Origin: Areca catechu
Lineage: Eukaryota > Streptophyta > Magnoliopsida > Arecales > Arecaceae
Assembly (NCBI GenBank): GCA_021397845.1
Contig: CM038039.1
Span: 8,859,731-8,923,730 of the forward strand
DNA length: 64,000 nucleotides
Direction: 5' to 3'
The notes under the pieces were generated by a model, which saw only the letters and a program-made list of their open reading frames with translations, was not told where the DNA came from and ran no database searches. This document shows, in pieces, positions 1 through 11,159 of the stretch. Position numbers and translations under genes: made by a program. The first letter of the stretch is position 1. Every line of letters begins with the position of its first letter.

Positions 1-624
1 TGTATTTTCTTCTTTTCCTCTTTTGTACTGTCAATGGCCTTTGCATGACAACTCTTCCAGATCTTGAAATGACCTTTTCTCTCTCTGCACAAGCAATGTT
101 ACATTTCGCATGTAGCTTGAACTAGTTTTACTGTTCTTTCTTCTGCTTGGTTGAACGGCCATGGCCGAAGGCCGTTTGATTGGTAGTTGACGGAGATGAA
201 CTCCGGAATAGGCTAGAACCCTGTTACTGAACACCGTCTACAATTGGTTAGGCTGATGTCACCCTCCCTTCGATACTAAATCTATCTGTTGGGGTAGATA
301 GGTGTCAACTTCACATCATGCAGTGATTAGGGAAGTTTGATCGCGTTTTTCGTAGTCCACATGGCATATCGATACTTGTACAGTCATGATTTCTTGCGCC
401 TTATGTGCCACCAGGTCCCTTTTTTTCAAAAAGGAGCCATTAATATTGCGTCACACGATGGGGATTTCTCCGGATTTGAAGCGCCGGCAGTTGTTGTCCC
501 GGGAATGACCCCCGAGTGGCCTTCTGGTTCTCTAAGTGTCGCTCGGACACGTGGCACTCTCTGATGCGGCTGGGAAAGGACGTGGAGCACGCCTCCCCGC
601 AGTCAATCATGGGTGCAGGGTCTT

Positions 625-632
625 TATAAATA
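625..632 (+). promoter_or_regulatory. TATA box of the antisense gene in element A
   Basis: TATAAATA lies 61 bp before the antisense ATG at 693. Element D has TATAAAA at the corresponding place before its antisense gene. Being a promoter is inferred from this shared position. Confidence 0.5.
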
Positions 633-692
633 GGATCTTGCCTTCTGCTGTCAAGGGCCACTACTCCCGTAGACTCTTCCCTCCAACTGAAA

Positions 693-1577
693 ATGAGGTT
701 CAGCACTTCTGAGCTTCGTCAAGTTGTAAAGAGAAGGGCTGTCGACCCAAAAAGGAAGAGGAGTCCGGAGTTCTTCGGGCCGGGGAATGATGATGAGCCT
801 CTCGTGGACAGTCTGGAGAAGAAGGTCCGCCTGTTGGAGGCTTGATTGAGGGAGGCCAGGGCCCAGGTCGCGGCAGCAGCCACGGAGGTAGAGGAGGCCA
901 AGAGGGAGGTGGCAAATGCCATCTTGGACTTCAGGGAGTCTACTGCCTTCAATGAGGAAGTCGCCGAGGCGGCTCTGGACTCCTTCCATCAGGGGTTCCG
1001 GGAATGCAGGAGGAAGGCCTTCAAGTTTTATAACTTGAAGGGCCTGGACAACATCAAGCCCTCATTCCCTTTCCCGGGCATGAATTTGATTCCGACTCCG
1101 ATGAGGGGTCGGATTCTGGTTCGGATGGGAACCTCAGGGCCCCTTCGTCGTCCCTCCAAATCTTCCCCCGTTGGTACGGGAAAAATCCAACGGGAGGTTA
1201 TTGAAAAATTTCCCGCATCTTCCCAATGTTACTCCTTTTTCTTTTTTTTTTTTTGGTCTCTCTTTTTGAGAGTCTCTTTTTTTTTTGTTCTCTCTTTACG
1301 AGAGTTTCTTTTTTTTTGTTCTCTCTTTATGAGAGTTTCTTTTTCTCTTTTTTTTGTAAAAATCGAAAAAGAAATGAAATATCTTTTTCTTACCTCTTCC
1401 CTTGTGCTTTCTGCGATATGTTGTATCATGTTTTGTCTAGAATGTAGATTTCTCAGACCATTTTCGGTCTATAGGGAAGAAGTGAGGTCAGTTGGACCGT
1501 TCTTGGAAATGTTTGTTGTTGACAGAAAGGATGGCAGTGGTCCTTTTAGGCACGTTTTCGGATTTACCATATGGTAG
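693..1577 (+). pseudogene. antisense ORF (aORF) of element A, short form with one in-frame stop
   Basis: This runs opposite to gag-pol. ATG 693 opens a basic N-terminal stretch (VKRRAVDPKRKRSPE), which resembles a nuclear-localisation signal. A TGA at 843-845 interrupts it; the same frame continues to 1577. An Ala/Glu-rich coiled-coil-like segment follows (ARAQVAAAATEVEEAKREVA). Then comes a conserved block (FNEEVAEAALDSFHQGFREC) matching the C-terminus of the D aORF (FTEEMNEAGTVSFNYGYEEC). Similarity to D ends near 1100; beyond that the frame runs through T-rich repeats and is probably non-coding. It lacks the large N-terminal domain present in D. Confidence 0.6.
1229..1370. repeat. pyrimidine-rich minisatellite downstream of the antisense ORF of A
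   Basis: Three to four copies of a unit of about 31 bp of the form TCTCTCTTTxxGAGAGT followed by a T run. The GAGA/TCTC arms can fold on each other. It lies in the interval between the converging antisense ORF and pol. Confidence 0.7.
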
Positions 1578-1800
1578 GGTGCTTACACCGTCCCTATGCA
1601 CTTCTGTCGTGATCAAGGTAGGCTGTTCAGGCCCGCCCCGACGCGTCTTCGGGTTTACTGTATGGTAGGTTACAAAAACCATCCCTGCGCCTTTGATCTT
1701 CTTGGTGGCCTGGTTTGGCCATCCGTTGCGCTCGTCGGGCATACCGATAAGGTGAGTGGATCAGACTCTCCTTTGCGCAGTTGACCGATTTTTCAGATCA
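1440..1800. repeat. diverged repeats in the 3' untranslated zone of element A
   Basis: Two degenerate copies of a segment of about 90 bp containing ACCATATGGTAGG (near 1565) and ACTGTATGGTAGG (near 1659). They lie between the integrase stop and the antisense ORF, the same position as the arrays in D and E. Confidence 0.5.
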
Positions 1801-1893
1801 TGTCACTTAGGCTGTTGTCGTTCAGTCAATGCAACCAGTCGTTCTGAGTTGAGCAGGGTTGAGCAATTTTGCACAGGAAATTTAGGAACTCAT

Positions 1894-3153
1894 TTATTGA
1901 TAATATTTGCGAAGATTTTGTACATTCCATGGCCGGGACAGAGTCTTCCCATCCAGGGTCTTAAGTCGATATGCTCCTGGTCGAATGACTTCTTCGATTT
2001 GATATGGACCTTTCCAGTTGGGGGAGAGTTTATCCTGTTCCGTTGGCTTGGATACTTCTACCCTTCGTAGTACCATATCCCCTGTGCGGAAAACCTGCTC
2101 TTTCACCCTTAAGTTGTAGTATTTGGTGACCTTTTGTTGGTACGCCGCCATCCTTATCCGGGCCTGAAGTCTGGTGCTTGGTAGCAGGTCCAAATCAATC
2201 CTTCTATGATAGGAGTTCTCAGGCTCTTCATAGTTGTCAATTCTCAAGGACTGCAAGGAGACTTCAATAGATAGTATAGCTTCGGTATCGTATGCCAGGT
2301 TGAACGGAGACTCGCCGGTGGCCATCCTCGGGATAGTTCGGTATGCCCAGAGAATGGAGGTCAGTTCTTCGGCCCAAAGCCCTTTGGCGGCATTCAACCT
2401 CGTCTTCACACCATGGAGAATGATCCGATTAGTGACTTCGGCTTCTTCGTTGGACTGTGGATGAATAACAGAAGTCAGCCGATGTTGAACATGACACCGA
2501 GCGCAGAAGTCTTTGAACTTCGGATTGTCGAACTGTCTCCCGTTGTTTGTGATTATGACATGTGGGATGCCAAACCGGAATATGATGGAATTTTTTACAA
2601 AATTCTGCATCTTGCCTTCTGTGATCTGGGCCAATGGTTCGGCTTCTACCTACTTTGTAAAGTAGTCCATGGCCACAAGAAGGAACTTCCTTTGCCCTGA
2701 TGCCGGTGGGAATGGGCCGAGAATGTCCATTCCCCACTAGGCAAAAGGCCATGGGGCTGCCAGTTGGATCAGGTGACTCACAGGCTATCTCTGAACATTG
2801 GCATACCTCTAGCATTGGTCGCACTTTCGTACAAAGTCAGTCGAATCCTTCTGGATGGAGGGCCAGTAATACCCATGTCGAATGATCTTGTATGCCAGGG
2901 ACCTACCTCCCAAGTGATCACCGCATATGCCCTAGTGGACCTCTATCAGGGCATAATCCGCATCTGTCGGTCCCAAGCATTTTAGCAGTGGCTGAGAGAA
3001 CAATCTCTTATAGAGGGTCCCGTCTAAGATGACATATTGGGACGCCATCCAGCGGATTTTCTTGGCCTCCGCCTTGTCTTCTAGCAGCACACCTTCATTT
3101 AGAAATTTGATGATATGATCCATCCAGCTTGGTTCAGTGTCGATCTGGCGCAC
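1894..3153 (-). pseudogene. pol: integrase of element A, catalytic Asp replaced by Asn
   Basis: The N-terminal part (3153-2932) and a shifted middle part lead into a long open stretch (2634-1894). That stretch holds the second half of the DDE core and the C-terminal domain, ending KYYQ. The conserved core segment T-D-N-G reads T-N-N-G here: codon 2545-2547 is AAC where the family has GAC. This is one of the three metal-binding residues, so even an intact protein would be inactive. The stop codon at 1894-1896 is embedded in an AATAAA signal on the minus strand (1898-1893), as it also is in D. Confidence 0.8.
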
Positions 3154-3416
3154 CTCCGCAGCCTCTTGGCTATGCTTGGAGTTTCAAGATGTTCAACAAA
3201 GGTGCACCCGAGAGACTCCGATGCTATAGTTGCCAGTCGAGACAATGCATCCGCCAGGGAATTCTCTGATTATGGGACATAGATGATCTCAAAATATTCT
3301 AGTTGGGAGGATAAGGCCCGTACCTTCTCTAGGTACTACACTATGGTTGGATCCTTGGCTGCATATTCTCCGTTAACTTGATTTACAACCAGCTGGGAGT
3401 CTGAGAAGGTTCGAAG

Positions 3417-5653
3417 TTACTGAACTCCCAAATTCTTGGCAATCCGAAGTTCGGCGAGCAAGGCTTCGTATTCAGCCTGGTTGTTAGAAGCATGGAAGGA
3501 GAACCGAAGTGCGTACTCTATGGTGTGACCGTCAGGTTCGGCCAGCATAAGTCCAGCCCCGCATCCAGTAGCGTTGGAAGCTCCGTCTACATGAAGCACC
3601 CAGACGGACTTTGTCTCCTTCGGGACTTCATCTTCTACCGGAGATGCTTCGTCTTCGGACTTCCAAGTGCATTCAGCCAAGAAATCGAAGAGCACCTGGG
3701 CCTTCATAGTCGCTCGGGACGGGACTGAAAACTGATGTCAAATTTACTTAACTTCACAGCCCACTTGGCTATCCTCCCAGAAGTGTTCGGAGACCAGAGA
3801 ACGGCCTTAAGGGGTTGATTGGTCAGCACCATAATGGCGTAGGTGTGGAAGTACGGCCGCAGTCGTTTCACCACAATCACCAGAGAGTAGATCAGCTTCT
3901 GCATCCTCGCATATCGCATTTCGACATCATGCAAGACCTTGCTGATATAGTAGATCAGCCTGTGGGATCCGTCTTCATCTCTCCGGACAAGGACCGAACT
4001 AATTGCTTCATCTGAAGCAGAGAAGTATAGGTAGAGAACCTCGCCTTCCTGTGGTTTGGAGAGTAGTGGCGGGGTTTCCAAGTACTTCTTCAACTCCTCA
4101 AAGGCAGTGCGACAATCTTCGGACCATTCAAAGCCCTTTGACTGCCGGAATACCTTGAAGAATGGGAGGCATTTCTTGGCTGACCGAGAAATGAATATGC
4201 TTAGGGAGGCAATTCTCCCTGTTAACTGTTGGACTTCCTTTTTGCAGGAGGGATGTCTCATATCTTTTAGAGCTTAGATCTTCTCAGGGTTTGCCTCAAT
4301 CCCTCGTTTGGTGACAAGAAAGTCCAAGAACTTACTCAAAGTGACCCCAAAGATGCACTTTGCCGGGTTTAGCTTCATGCGGTAGCGCTATAGAGCACTG
4401 AATAACTTTTTTAAGTCGTGGATGTGATCTTTCTGGAGGAGGCTTTTGATGATCATGTCGTCAACGAAGGCCTCCATGTTTCTCCCCAGTTGCTTTTCGA
4501 ATACCTTGTTGATCAATCTTTGAAACGTTGCTCCGGCATTCTTGAGGCCGAACGGCATCATCTTGTAGTAGTAGAGACATTTATCAGTGATGAAATCCGT
4601 CTTCTCCTCGTCCTGTAGATCCATTCTAATTTGGTTATAGCCAGAAAAAGTGTCCATAAAGCTCAGCAACTGGTGGCCGGCAGTAGCGTCGACCAGCTGA
4701 TCAATCTTCAGGAGGGGGAAGCTATCTTTTGGGCAAGCCTTGTTGAGGTATGTATAATCGATGCAGATCCTTCACTTGCCACTGGCTTTCTTCACCATTA
4801 CCACGTTGGCCAACCACTCGGGGTAGTGGGCCTCTCGAATGAACCCTGCTTTAAGGAGCTTGCTAACTTCTTCGTCTACGGCTTGCTGTCTTTCAGGAGC
4901 GAAGCTCCTTTTCTTCTGCTGCACTAGCTTGTACCCAGGGATAACTTCCAGCCGATGAGTGATTACTTCGGCAGGAATCTCTGGCATATCTGAAGCTGAC
5001 CAGGCGAAGACGTCGGTGTTGTCTCTGAGGAAACGGATCAACTCCGTTCTGGTTTCCTCATCGAGTGTACTCCCGATCTGCACAACTCTGGAGGGGTCTT
5101 TCTTTGTCAAAGGTACTGGGATGGTCCTCTCCATGGGTTCACCAAGGCTTGTGGTTGTATCCCTCGGATCCAGCTGATCCGGAGTTGCTGAATCGTTGAA
5201 ATGCCTATCTTGGATCATCAGGCACTGTCGTGCTGTCCTCTGGTCTCCTCTAACTTTTTCGACACCGTTTCTGGTAGGGAAGCGTACCAAGAGGTAATGA
5301 GAGGAGATCACGGTTCGGAACCTATTCAAGGCGGGCCGTCCCAGAATGATGTTGTATGCTGAGGGGGTCAGGACCATCGTGAAGTTGATCGGCAGTGTCT
5401 TTTATCAAGGTTCAGTGCCAAGAGTTACAGGCAACACTATTTCTCCCTCGACATGAACTTGATTGCCCCCAAAATCGATGAGCGGTATGGGAGATCTTCG
5501 TAATCGATGTATAGGCAAACATATTTTAGAGAATGCATCGTAAATCAAGACATCAGTCGAACTTCCATTATCAACAAGGATTCGCTGTACATCATAGTTG
5601 GCCACAACGGCCGAGATTATAAGGGGATCATCATGTGGGAACCGAACTCCCAC
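3417..5653 (-). pseudogene. pol: pol of element A: protease, RT, RNase H and second RNase H
   Basis: Domains in order are the aspartic protease with DNGSS (5653-5405 and on into 5377), then RT. The RT has the thumb-side segment (RQKKRSFAPERQ) and a FVDD catalytic box in place of the usual YVDD (4669-4388). The classical gypsy RNase H follows (LYLYFSASDEAISSVLV, 4261-3704). A second, archaeal-type RNase H (HVDGASNATGCGAGL, 3707-3417) is the Tat-lineage signature. Stops near 5404 and between 4388 and 4261, plus frameshifts, interrupt the polyprotein. Confidence 0.8.
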
Positions 5654-5899
5654 AAGGTCATCGTCGAAGAAGAGAATAGCTTTATTGTCCTTGAGTCACT
5701 TTGGGGCATCGTCCTCGTCCCTTCTCCAGTCGGTGGGTCGGTGTATCATCTCCACTCCTCCGTTGGTGGGCCTTTGATTAGGCAATTCGGCCTCTTCAGA
5801 AGGTGGCTGGGAAACAGTAGCCTCCGACCGGGGTCCTTGGCGACCAATATACCGTCCCAAATACTCTCTCTTGATAAGATCCTCAATCTCATCCTTCAG

Positions 5900-7283
5900 C
5901 TAGATGCATTCTTCAGTGTTGTGACCATGGTCCCAACAGGTAGAATCGGCAGTATTTGTTCCTATTCCTTATGGAAGAGGAGGCCTTCATGGGATGGGGC
6001 CGTTGGAGATAGTTTTCTTTCTCTATTTCCATGAGGATCTTTTCTCGAGGGAGGTTGAGGGGAGTGTAGGAGTCGAATCCTCCTCCCGATGCTCTAGGCT
6101 TGGAAGGACTTCTTCGGCGATCTGTATATTTGCCGCCATTGTTATTGGAAATTGGGGGACCTTGTCCCCTGTTGTTCTTCTTTTTTGAAGGGGGCTTCCC
6201 TTCAATTAGTCGTTGGTTAGCCGCCTGCTCTTCAGCGTCGACGTATTTCTGAGCCCTTGACAAGAGCTCAGCGTAGCTTTTAGGGAACTTCTTATCCAGG
6301 AAAAAGATAAGCCTGGAGGTACGAAGCCCCTTCTTCAGCGCAGACATGGCAACGTGCTCGTTGAGATTGAGGATCTCAAGTGTGGCCGCATTAAACCTGG
6401 AGATGTAGTCTCGCAGGCTTTCTCCGTCGTTCTAGTGAAGGAGGAACAGTGTGTCCGTATTCCGTGGAGTCTTGCAGCAGGTCCTGAAATGCAAGACAAA
6501 TAATTTTTCAAAACTCGGAAAAAGAATCAATGGTACCTAGGCGCAGGCTCGAGTACCACATCCGAGCAGCTTTCTTCAAGGTAGCCGGGAACGCGAGGTA
6601 GTACATCGTGTCCGAAGCTCCTTAGATCATCATATGGGTCTTGAAACTATCCAAGTGGTCGAGGGGATCAGAGGTGCCGTTGTAGGATTCCATCTGAGGA
6701 ACCCTGAAGTGCCAAGAAATAACTTCGGCCATAATACGGTCAGTGTAGGGTGGGCGTAGATCACCCACAATCAAATCATCGGGATCCTTTAGATCCCGCA
6801 TTCTCTGCTCCCGCATCCTCGCCATCTCCGATTCGATGGCTCTGAATCTCCCGTCGTAACCGGGAGTCTGCTTCGGCGCCCTCTCCACAGAGGTGGAGTC
6901 TTCGTAGGAGGGTGAGGGAGTTTGCCTAGGCCTTTTTCCTTTCTGCGGGGAATCGGGGGACCTAGGCAGTCTCGAAGTTCGGCCTTCAAGAGAGGGCCAA
7001 GAACGGGGGAGAGATGTATGGGATCCTTCTGTGGAGCTCTCTTCCTTCGGGACCGAGAGCTATGTCTGGAGGCGGCCGGTAGGTTTCCCACCAGAAAAGC
7101 TCTATTCTGGAAGTCCTGAACCATGGCCATGAGGTTGGTGGCCTGGTTCACAAGGGCTTCAAATTGTTGTAGTCCCACAACAACTATAGGAGGTGAGACG
7201 TCGTTCTCCCCCGGGGGCACGCCTCCTTGGGATGGAGCACGACTTCGACTTGTAGAAGCTATCTGAGTCTTTCCTCTCGCCAT
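5900..7283 (-). pseudogene. gag: gag of element A, frameshifted
   Basis: Gag is the structural capsid/nucleocapsid precursor. The start is the ATG at 7283 (MARGKTQIAS...), 62 bp inside the LTR, matching gag starts in D and E. A retrotransposon-gag core follows in a second frame (SYNGTSDPLDHLDSFKTHMM, about 6622-6740). A basic stretch and the nucleocapsid motif, of the type C-x3-H...GHxTxxC, sit in two frames near 5905-5950. At least two frameshifts and internal stops separate these blocks, so no intact Gag can be made. Confidence 0.7.
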
Positions 7284-7324
7284 TTCTCCTTGTCTAGGAG
7301 GGAGCCTAAAGAGTGCTATGTCGC

Positions 7325-7345
7325 CCCCTACCTGGCATGCCAATC
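7325..7345 (-). other. primer-binding-site region of element A
   Basis: Immediately inside the LTR the minus strand reads GATTGGCATGCCAGGTAGGG. It resembles the corresponding sites in D (TTTGGCGCTAAAGG) and E (TTGGTACACCAGG), always about 65 bp before the gag ATG. Which tRNA primes it cannot be decided by eye. Confidence 0.5.
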
Positions 7346-8134
7346 TGTTGGCGTGGAGTCCCTGTATCGGTCAGTCGGAGCTGCTGTACCACAGGACCGC
7401 TTCCTGGTTTACCTGCAAAATAGGTCCCTTGCTGGAGTCGTTCGGCGGGGGACACTCCGATGTCTAAGTTAGAGGCGGATTCCAGCCACAGAATGGGGAA
7501 GAATCTCAAGATCGAGAGGGAAAGGCCCTTAGAGTAAGCGTGAGTGTATGTATGAGTGCGTCCTTCCCCCGTAATTCTTCTTACCGCTATTTAAAAGGAG
7601 ACGCCCGGCCTGCGACCCCACTCTTTTTCCAGCGATTGTGGAGAGTTAATTTCTCCCCATGATTGGCGATCGTGGGTTGTCATTGAGCGATTCCGACGAG
7701 ACCGGAGGTGTGGCAGCTGGAGTCGCTCGCCATGATCGTGGCATGGAGATTATCGATAGTAACCGTAGGTTACTGTTGCCTATCTGAGCCAGATTGTGGT
7801 CCCATCTTCAGATTTCCCCTGTTTAGGGAGATTCTCGGTCAGAGACTTCATCCTCTGCATGGGTCGAAGACTTGGTGTTTGCTCCGGGGGCAGGAGATCG
7901 TGTCTCCGGCAGGAGCCGAAGAGTGTGTCTTCGAAAGTTGATGAGGAGCATGGTCTTCGGTTAGGGCCAAAGACGTCATCCGAAGTTCTGACCTTCGGAT
8001 GTTGTGGACCGGTGAGAAGCCTTGGGTTGCCTATAGTTGGCCTGACCTTTCCCTGGTCCGAAGTCCGTGGTCTGGAGAAAAGGGCTTCGGCCAGCCGATC
8101 CAGTGTTCGGTTCGTAGCTAAACCGGGATATCCC
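7346..8134 (-). repeat. 5' LTR of element A
   Basis: The plus strand begins TGTTGGCGTGG and ends GATATCCCA, giving TG...CA ends of 789 bp. The inner end lies 62 bp before the gag ATG, the same spacing as in element D, whose LTR borders are proven by a target-site duplication. The outer end coincides with the abrupt loss of the copia reading frame. A TATA-like AT-rich box on the minus strand lies near 7587-7596. The R-U5 part shares CATCGGAGTGTC and TTTTGCAGG with the LTRs of D and E. Confidence 0.75.
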
Positions 8135-9487
8135 AATAAGAATAATTAACATGTCCTAATCTACCATGCCAAAGATCAATAGAATCAAGCAAGTAAGCAG
8201 AAGATGATGCATTTTCATTCATGACTTCAAGTACATTTACTATAAATAGACCCTGGTTACAATAACCTTTTCTAATAAAGTTTCCAGATTTGGTCATGAC
8301 AACCTTGTTAGACTCAAATGATACTTTCACACCATTTTTTCTAAGCAAAGCCACCGAAATTTGGTTCACACGGATATCCAGCACATGTAGCATATCTCCA
8401 AGTGAAAGGACTTTCCCAGAAGTCATTTTCAAATTAACTTTTCCTTTGCCAATCACAACACAAGGCTTTGAGTTGCCCATGAAGACTTGCTCCTCTCCTT
8501 CTGGCAGTGGGGTATAGGAAACAAATGCATTTCTATCACCGCATATGTGACGAGTGGCTCCAGAATCCATCACCCAGTCCTTTTCATGTGCTACAATATT
8601 GGCCTCGCTAACAACCGCAGCAATTACGTCTCTAACCATCAGGTTAGCCTTTGATTTGGTTGGAGTATCATTAGTTTTCCCTAACTGGCATTGGGTAGCA
8701 TGGTGCCCTGGTTTCCCACAAACATAGCAAGATCTTTTTTTCTTCTTAAAATCCTGGCTCTTTTGTAAATAAGGCTTCTTATCATATTTCTTAGAATGGT
8801 TTTTATGTTTGGGTTTATAGGACTTGTGTCTATCCCTCTTAGATCCATCCTCTACTAGGTTAGCCTTATCGGTCATTTTCTTAGCCCTTTCTATTTTTTC
8901 TCAGGCTCTATTTTGCTCTTCAATCCTAATATACACAATAACTTCTTCAAGGAACAGAGACTTCCTTTTATGTTTAAGATTATTTTTATAATCTTTCCAA
9001 GATTCTGGTAATTTTTCAATTAAAGATCTAGCAACAAAAATATTAGGAAGAATGATATTTTCATTTTTAAGGTCATCTAGGAGAACATGAAATGCATGGA
9101 TCTGGGAGGACACATCTTTATCTTCCGACATGGTAAAGTCTAAAAAATTTTCTATAGCAAACTTTTGGATACCAGAATCTTCAAGAATTTATTTCTTTTT
9201 AAGGCTTTCCCAAATCTCATAGGTGACTTAACAAGGCAGTAGACATCGAACAGTTCATTAGTTAAAGTACTAAGAATTGTATGTCTACATACTCTATTGC
9301 CCTTTTCCCAATCCGAAAGGTCCTCCTCTTTCTCAAGTCTAGGAGCAGTCAGAATATGGGCAATATTATGAACATCTAGGGTTGAAAATACTTTCTCTTG
9401 CCATCGTTTATAGTGAAAACCATTAAAGTACTCAATCTTGGAAGTATCAGGAAAGGATTTTGAAACAGCAACCATAATAGAGTCCAT
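8135..9487 (-). pseudogene. gag: Ty1/copia gag-protease-preintegrase fragment, cut by element A
   Basis: Translation from ATG 9487 gives a copia Gag N-terminus (FNGFHYKRWQEKVFSTLD). A UBN2-like gag segment follows (9131-8901), then a CCHC zinc knuckle (CYVCGKPGHHATQC) and the protease site DSGATRHIC. The GAG-preintegrase motif WHGRLGHVNY ends at 8135, exactly where the LTR of A starts. Internal stops lie near 9140 and 8897. Integrase and RT are absent from the window; they are expected on the far side of element A, left of position 1. Confidence 0.85.
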
Positions 9488-9668
9488 ATCTACTCTTAAG
9501 AATGTAGTAAATAATGGTTAAATGGTACCCTGAAATGATGATGAAACCGTGATTGTAGTATAGGAGACTCTGTCTGAGAAGAGACTGAGGCATGCAAGGC
9601 ATTATCCTTAAAAGTATATTCACATCTCTTGGAGATAATATCTCGGTGCAGCAAGATGATAGTGCGAC

Positions 9669-10174
9669 TAGAACTGTCAATGAGTCGGGTCCGGAACCGA
9701 GACCCGTGGGTCTGGACATAATGGGTTCATGTCTGGATCTCAATCTGGGCCCGTTTATCCAGACTCGGACCCGATTAGTCATAGTTAAATGGATCTGGAT
9801 CTGGATAGTACATATCCAGACCCGACAGACCCGAGACCCGATTAAATAAAATAATATGATATATATTTAATATATTTATATAAATGTGGGACGTTGGATC
9901 ATAATCGAACAGTTAAAATATATATATATAATCCCCCACTCTTACAAGCCCATGAGCCATGGTGGTATTCGGGTCCGGGTTCAGGTCTGGATACCTGGGA
10001 TCAATTCGGGGCCGGGTTCGGGTCTGGATACCTGGGATCCATTCGGGTCCGGATCTAGTACTTTAAAATTGGACCCGTCGGGTATTTGGATCCGGGTCCG
10101 AGTCCGGTAGCTAAAATCGGGTCCGGGTCTGGATATCTGGGTTCCGACTCGAACCCGACCTGTTGACAGCTCTA
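9669..10174. mobile_element. hAT-like MITE 1 (506 bp)
   Basis: The ends read TAGAACTGTCAA and, on the other strand, TAGAGCTGTCAA, an inverted repeat of the hAT type. Flanking 8-bp direct repeats are agtgcgac (9661-9668) and agtttgac (10175-10182), with two mismatches. The interior is full of GGGTCCGG/GGGTCTGGAT motifs in both orientations and has no ORF of transposase size. A nearly empty site occurs at 10648-10658 (gatagtgtgac followed by taccc), at the start of the neighbouring repeat unit, and supports the boundaries. Confidence 0.75.
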
Positions 10175-10178
10175 AGTT

Positions 10179-11159
10179 TGACTACCCTCTAGGAACAGCA
10201 GCAATAATGCTTCTCACAGGCATGCACACACCAATGTCAGAAGCAGATGAACAACCGAGATTTATTCCTTTAATTTGAATAATAGATAGGGAAGAGAAGA
10301 GTAGCGAGAAGATAAAGATGGATTCCGTGGGTTGAAGAATTCTGGATGAAGATAAACACCAGCATTTGTATTTATAAAAAAATATGCTAGTTGAAGACGA
10401 CGTATCGGAGTGTAAAAGACGTATCATCTACCGGTTACCATAACCACCGTACCACCATAAAGGGCAAAAAATAGTAAAATAATAATTTTATGTAAAATCA
10501 CTTGCATCCGTGATAGCCTGTCAGGTGGGATTTGCACCCCCCTTGCACCCCTGGTTAACTGGTTTCTAAATATGGCTTCTTCAGTGTTGCATTGGAGAGA
10601 ACTCTTTTTGATCTTTTATTATTGAAATACATAAGATTTCCAACGGATAGTGTGACTACCCTCCAGGATACAACAGTAGCAATGCTTCCAACATGCGTGC
10701 ACAAACCAATGTCAGAAGCGGATAAACAACCGAGATTTATTCCTTCAATTTGAATAGTGGATAAGGAAGAGAAGAATAGCGAGAAGATAAAGATGGATTC
10801 TCTGGGTTGAAGAATTCTAGATGAAGATAAACACCGGCATTTGTATTTATAAGAAAATATGCTGGTTGAAGATGGCGTATCAAAGTGCAAAAGATGTATC
10901 ATCCATCGGTTACCATAACCACCGTACCATCGTAAGGGGCATCCACCGGTTATCATAACCACCGTACCGCTTTAAAGGGCAAAAAAATAGTAAAATAATA
11001 ATTTTATGCAAAATCACGTGCATCCACGAGAGCCTGTTGGGTGGGATTTGCACCTCTTGCGTGCCCGGATAACTGGTTTCTGAATTTGGCTTCTTCAGTG
11101 TTGCATTGGAGGGAACTCTTTTTAATCTTTTATTGTTGAAATACATAAGATTTCCTACA
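10179..11159. repeat. two tandem LTR-like units (10179-10644 and 10653-11159)
   Basis: Both units begin TGACTACCCTC and end ATAAGATTTCC(T/A)AC; the second has TG...CA ends. They share most of their sequence in between, and the second is longer mainly because it doubles a segment of about 40 bp containing ACCGGTTA(C/T)CATAACCACCG. They could be LTRs of the copia element whose gag lies just to the left, or a TRIM-like tandem. No RT or other coding sequence is present. Confidence 0.6.

Larger units (their letters stand above)
1..8134 (-). mobile_element. Tat-lineage Ty3/gypsy LTR retrotransposon A (partial, 3' LTR off the left edge)
   Basis: The minus strand reads 5' LTR (7346-8134), primer site, gag, protease, RT, RNase H, second RNase H and integrase, then a repeat zone, and an antisense ORF on the plus strand (from 693). 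Gypsy order (RT before integrase), the dual RNase H and the antisense ORF between pol and the 3' LTR are the known hallmarks of the Tat/Ogre lineage. Many frameshifts and stops show that it is dead. No copy of the 7346-8134 LTR is found at 1-250, so the 3' LTR lies outside the window. The right end abuts a copia reading frame at 8135, which places A as an insertion into that older element. Confidence 0.85.

Noticed and set aside
1226..1447. ORFs over the T-rich region after the antisense ORF of A
   Set aside because: The repeated TCTCTTT/GAGAGT units translate open in several frames on both strands; this is a low-complexity artefact.
1..8134. An endogenous plant virus
   Set aside because: Protease-RT-RNase H-integrase order with LTRs, dual RNase H and no movement or coat protein identify a Tat-type retrotransposon.
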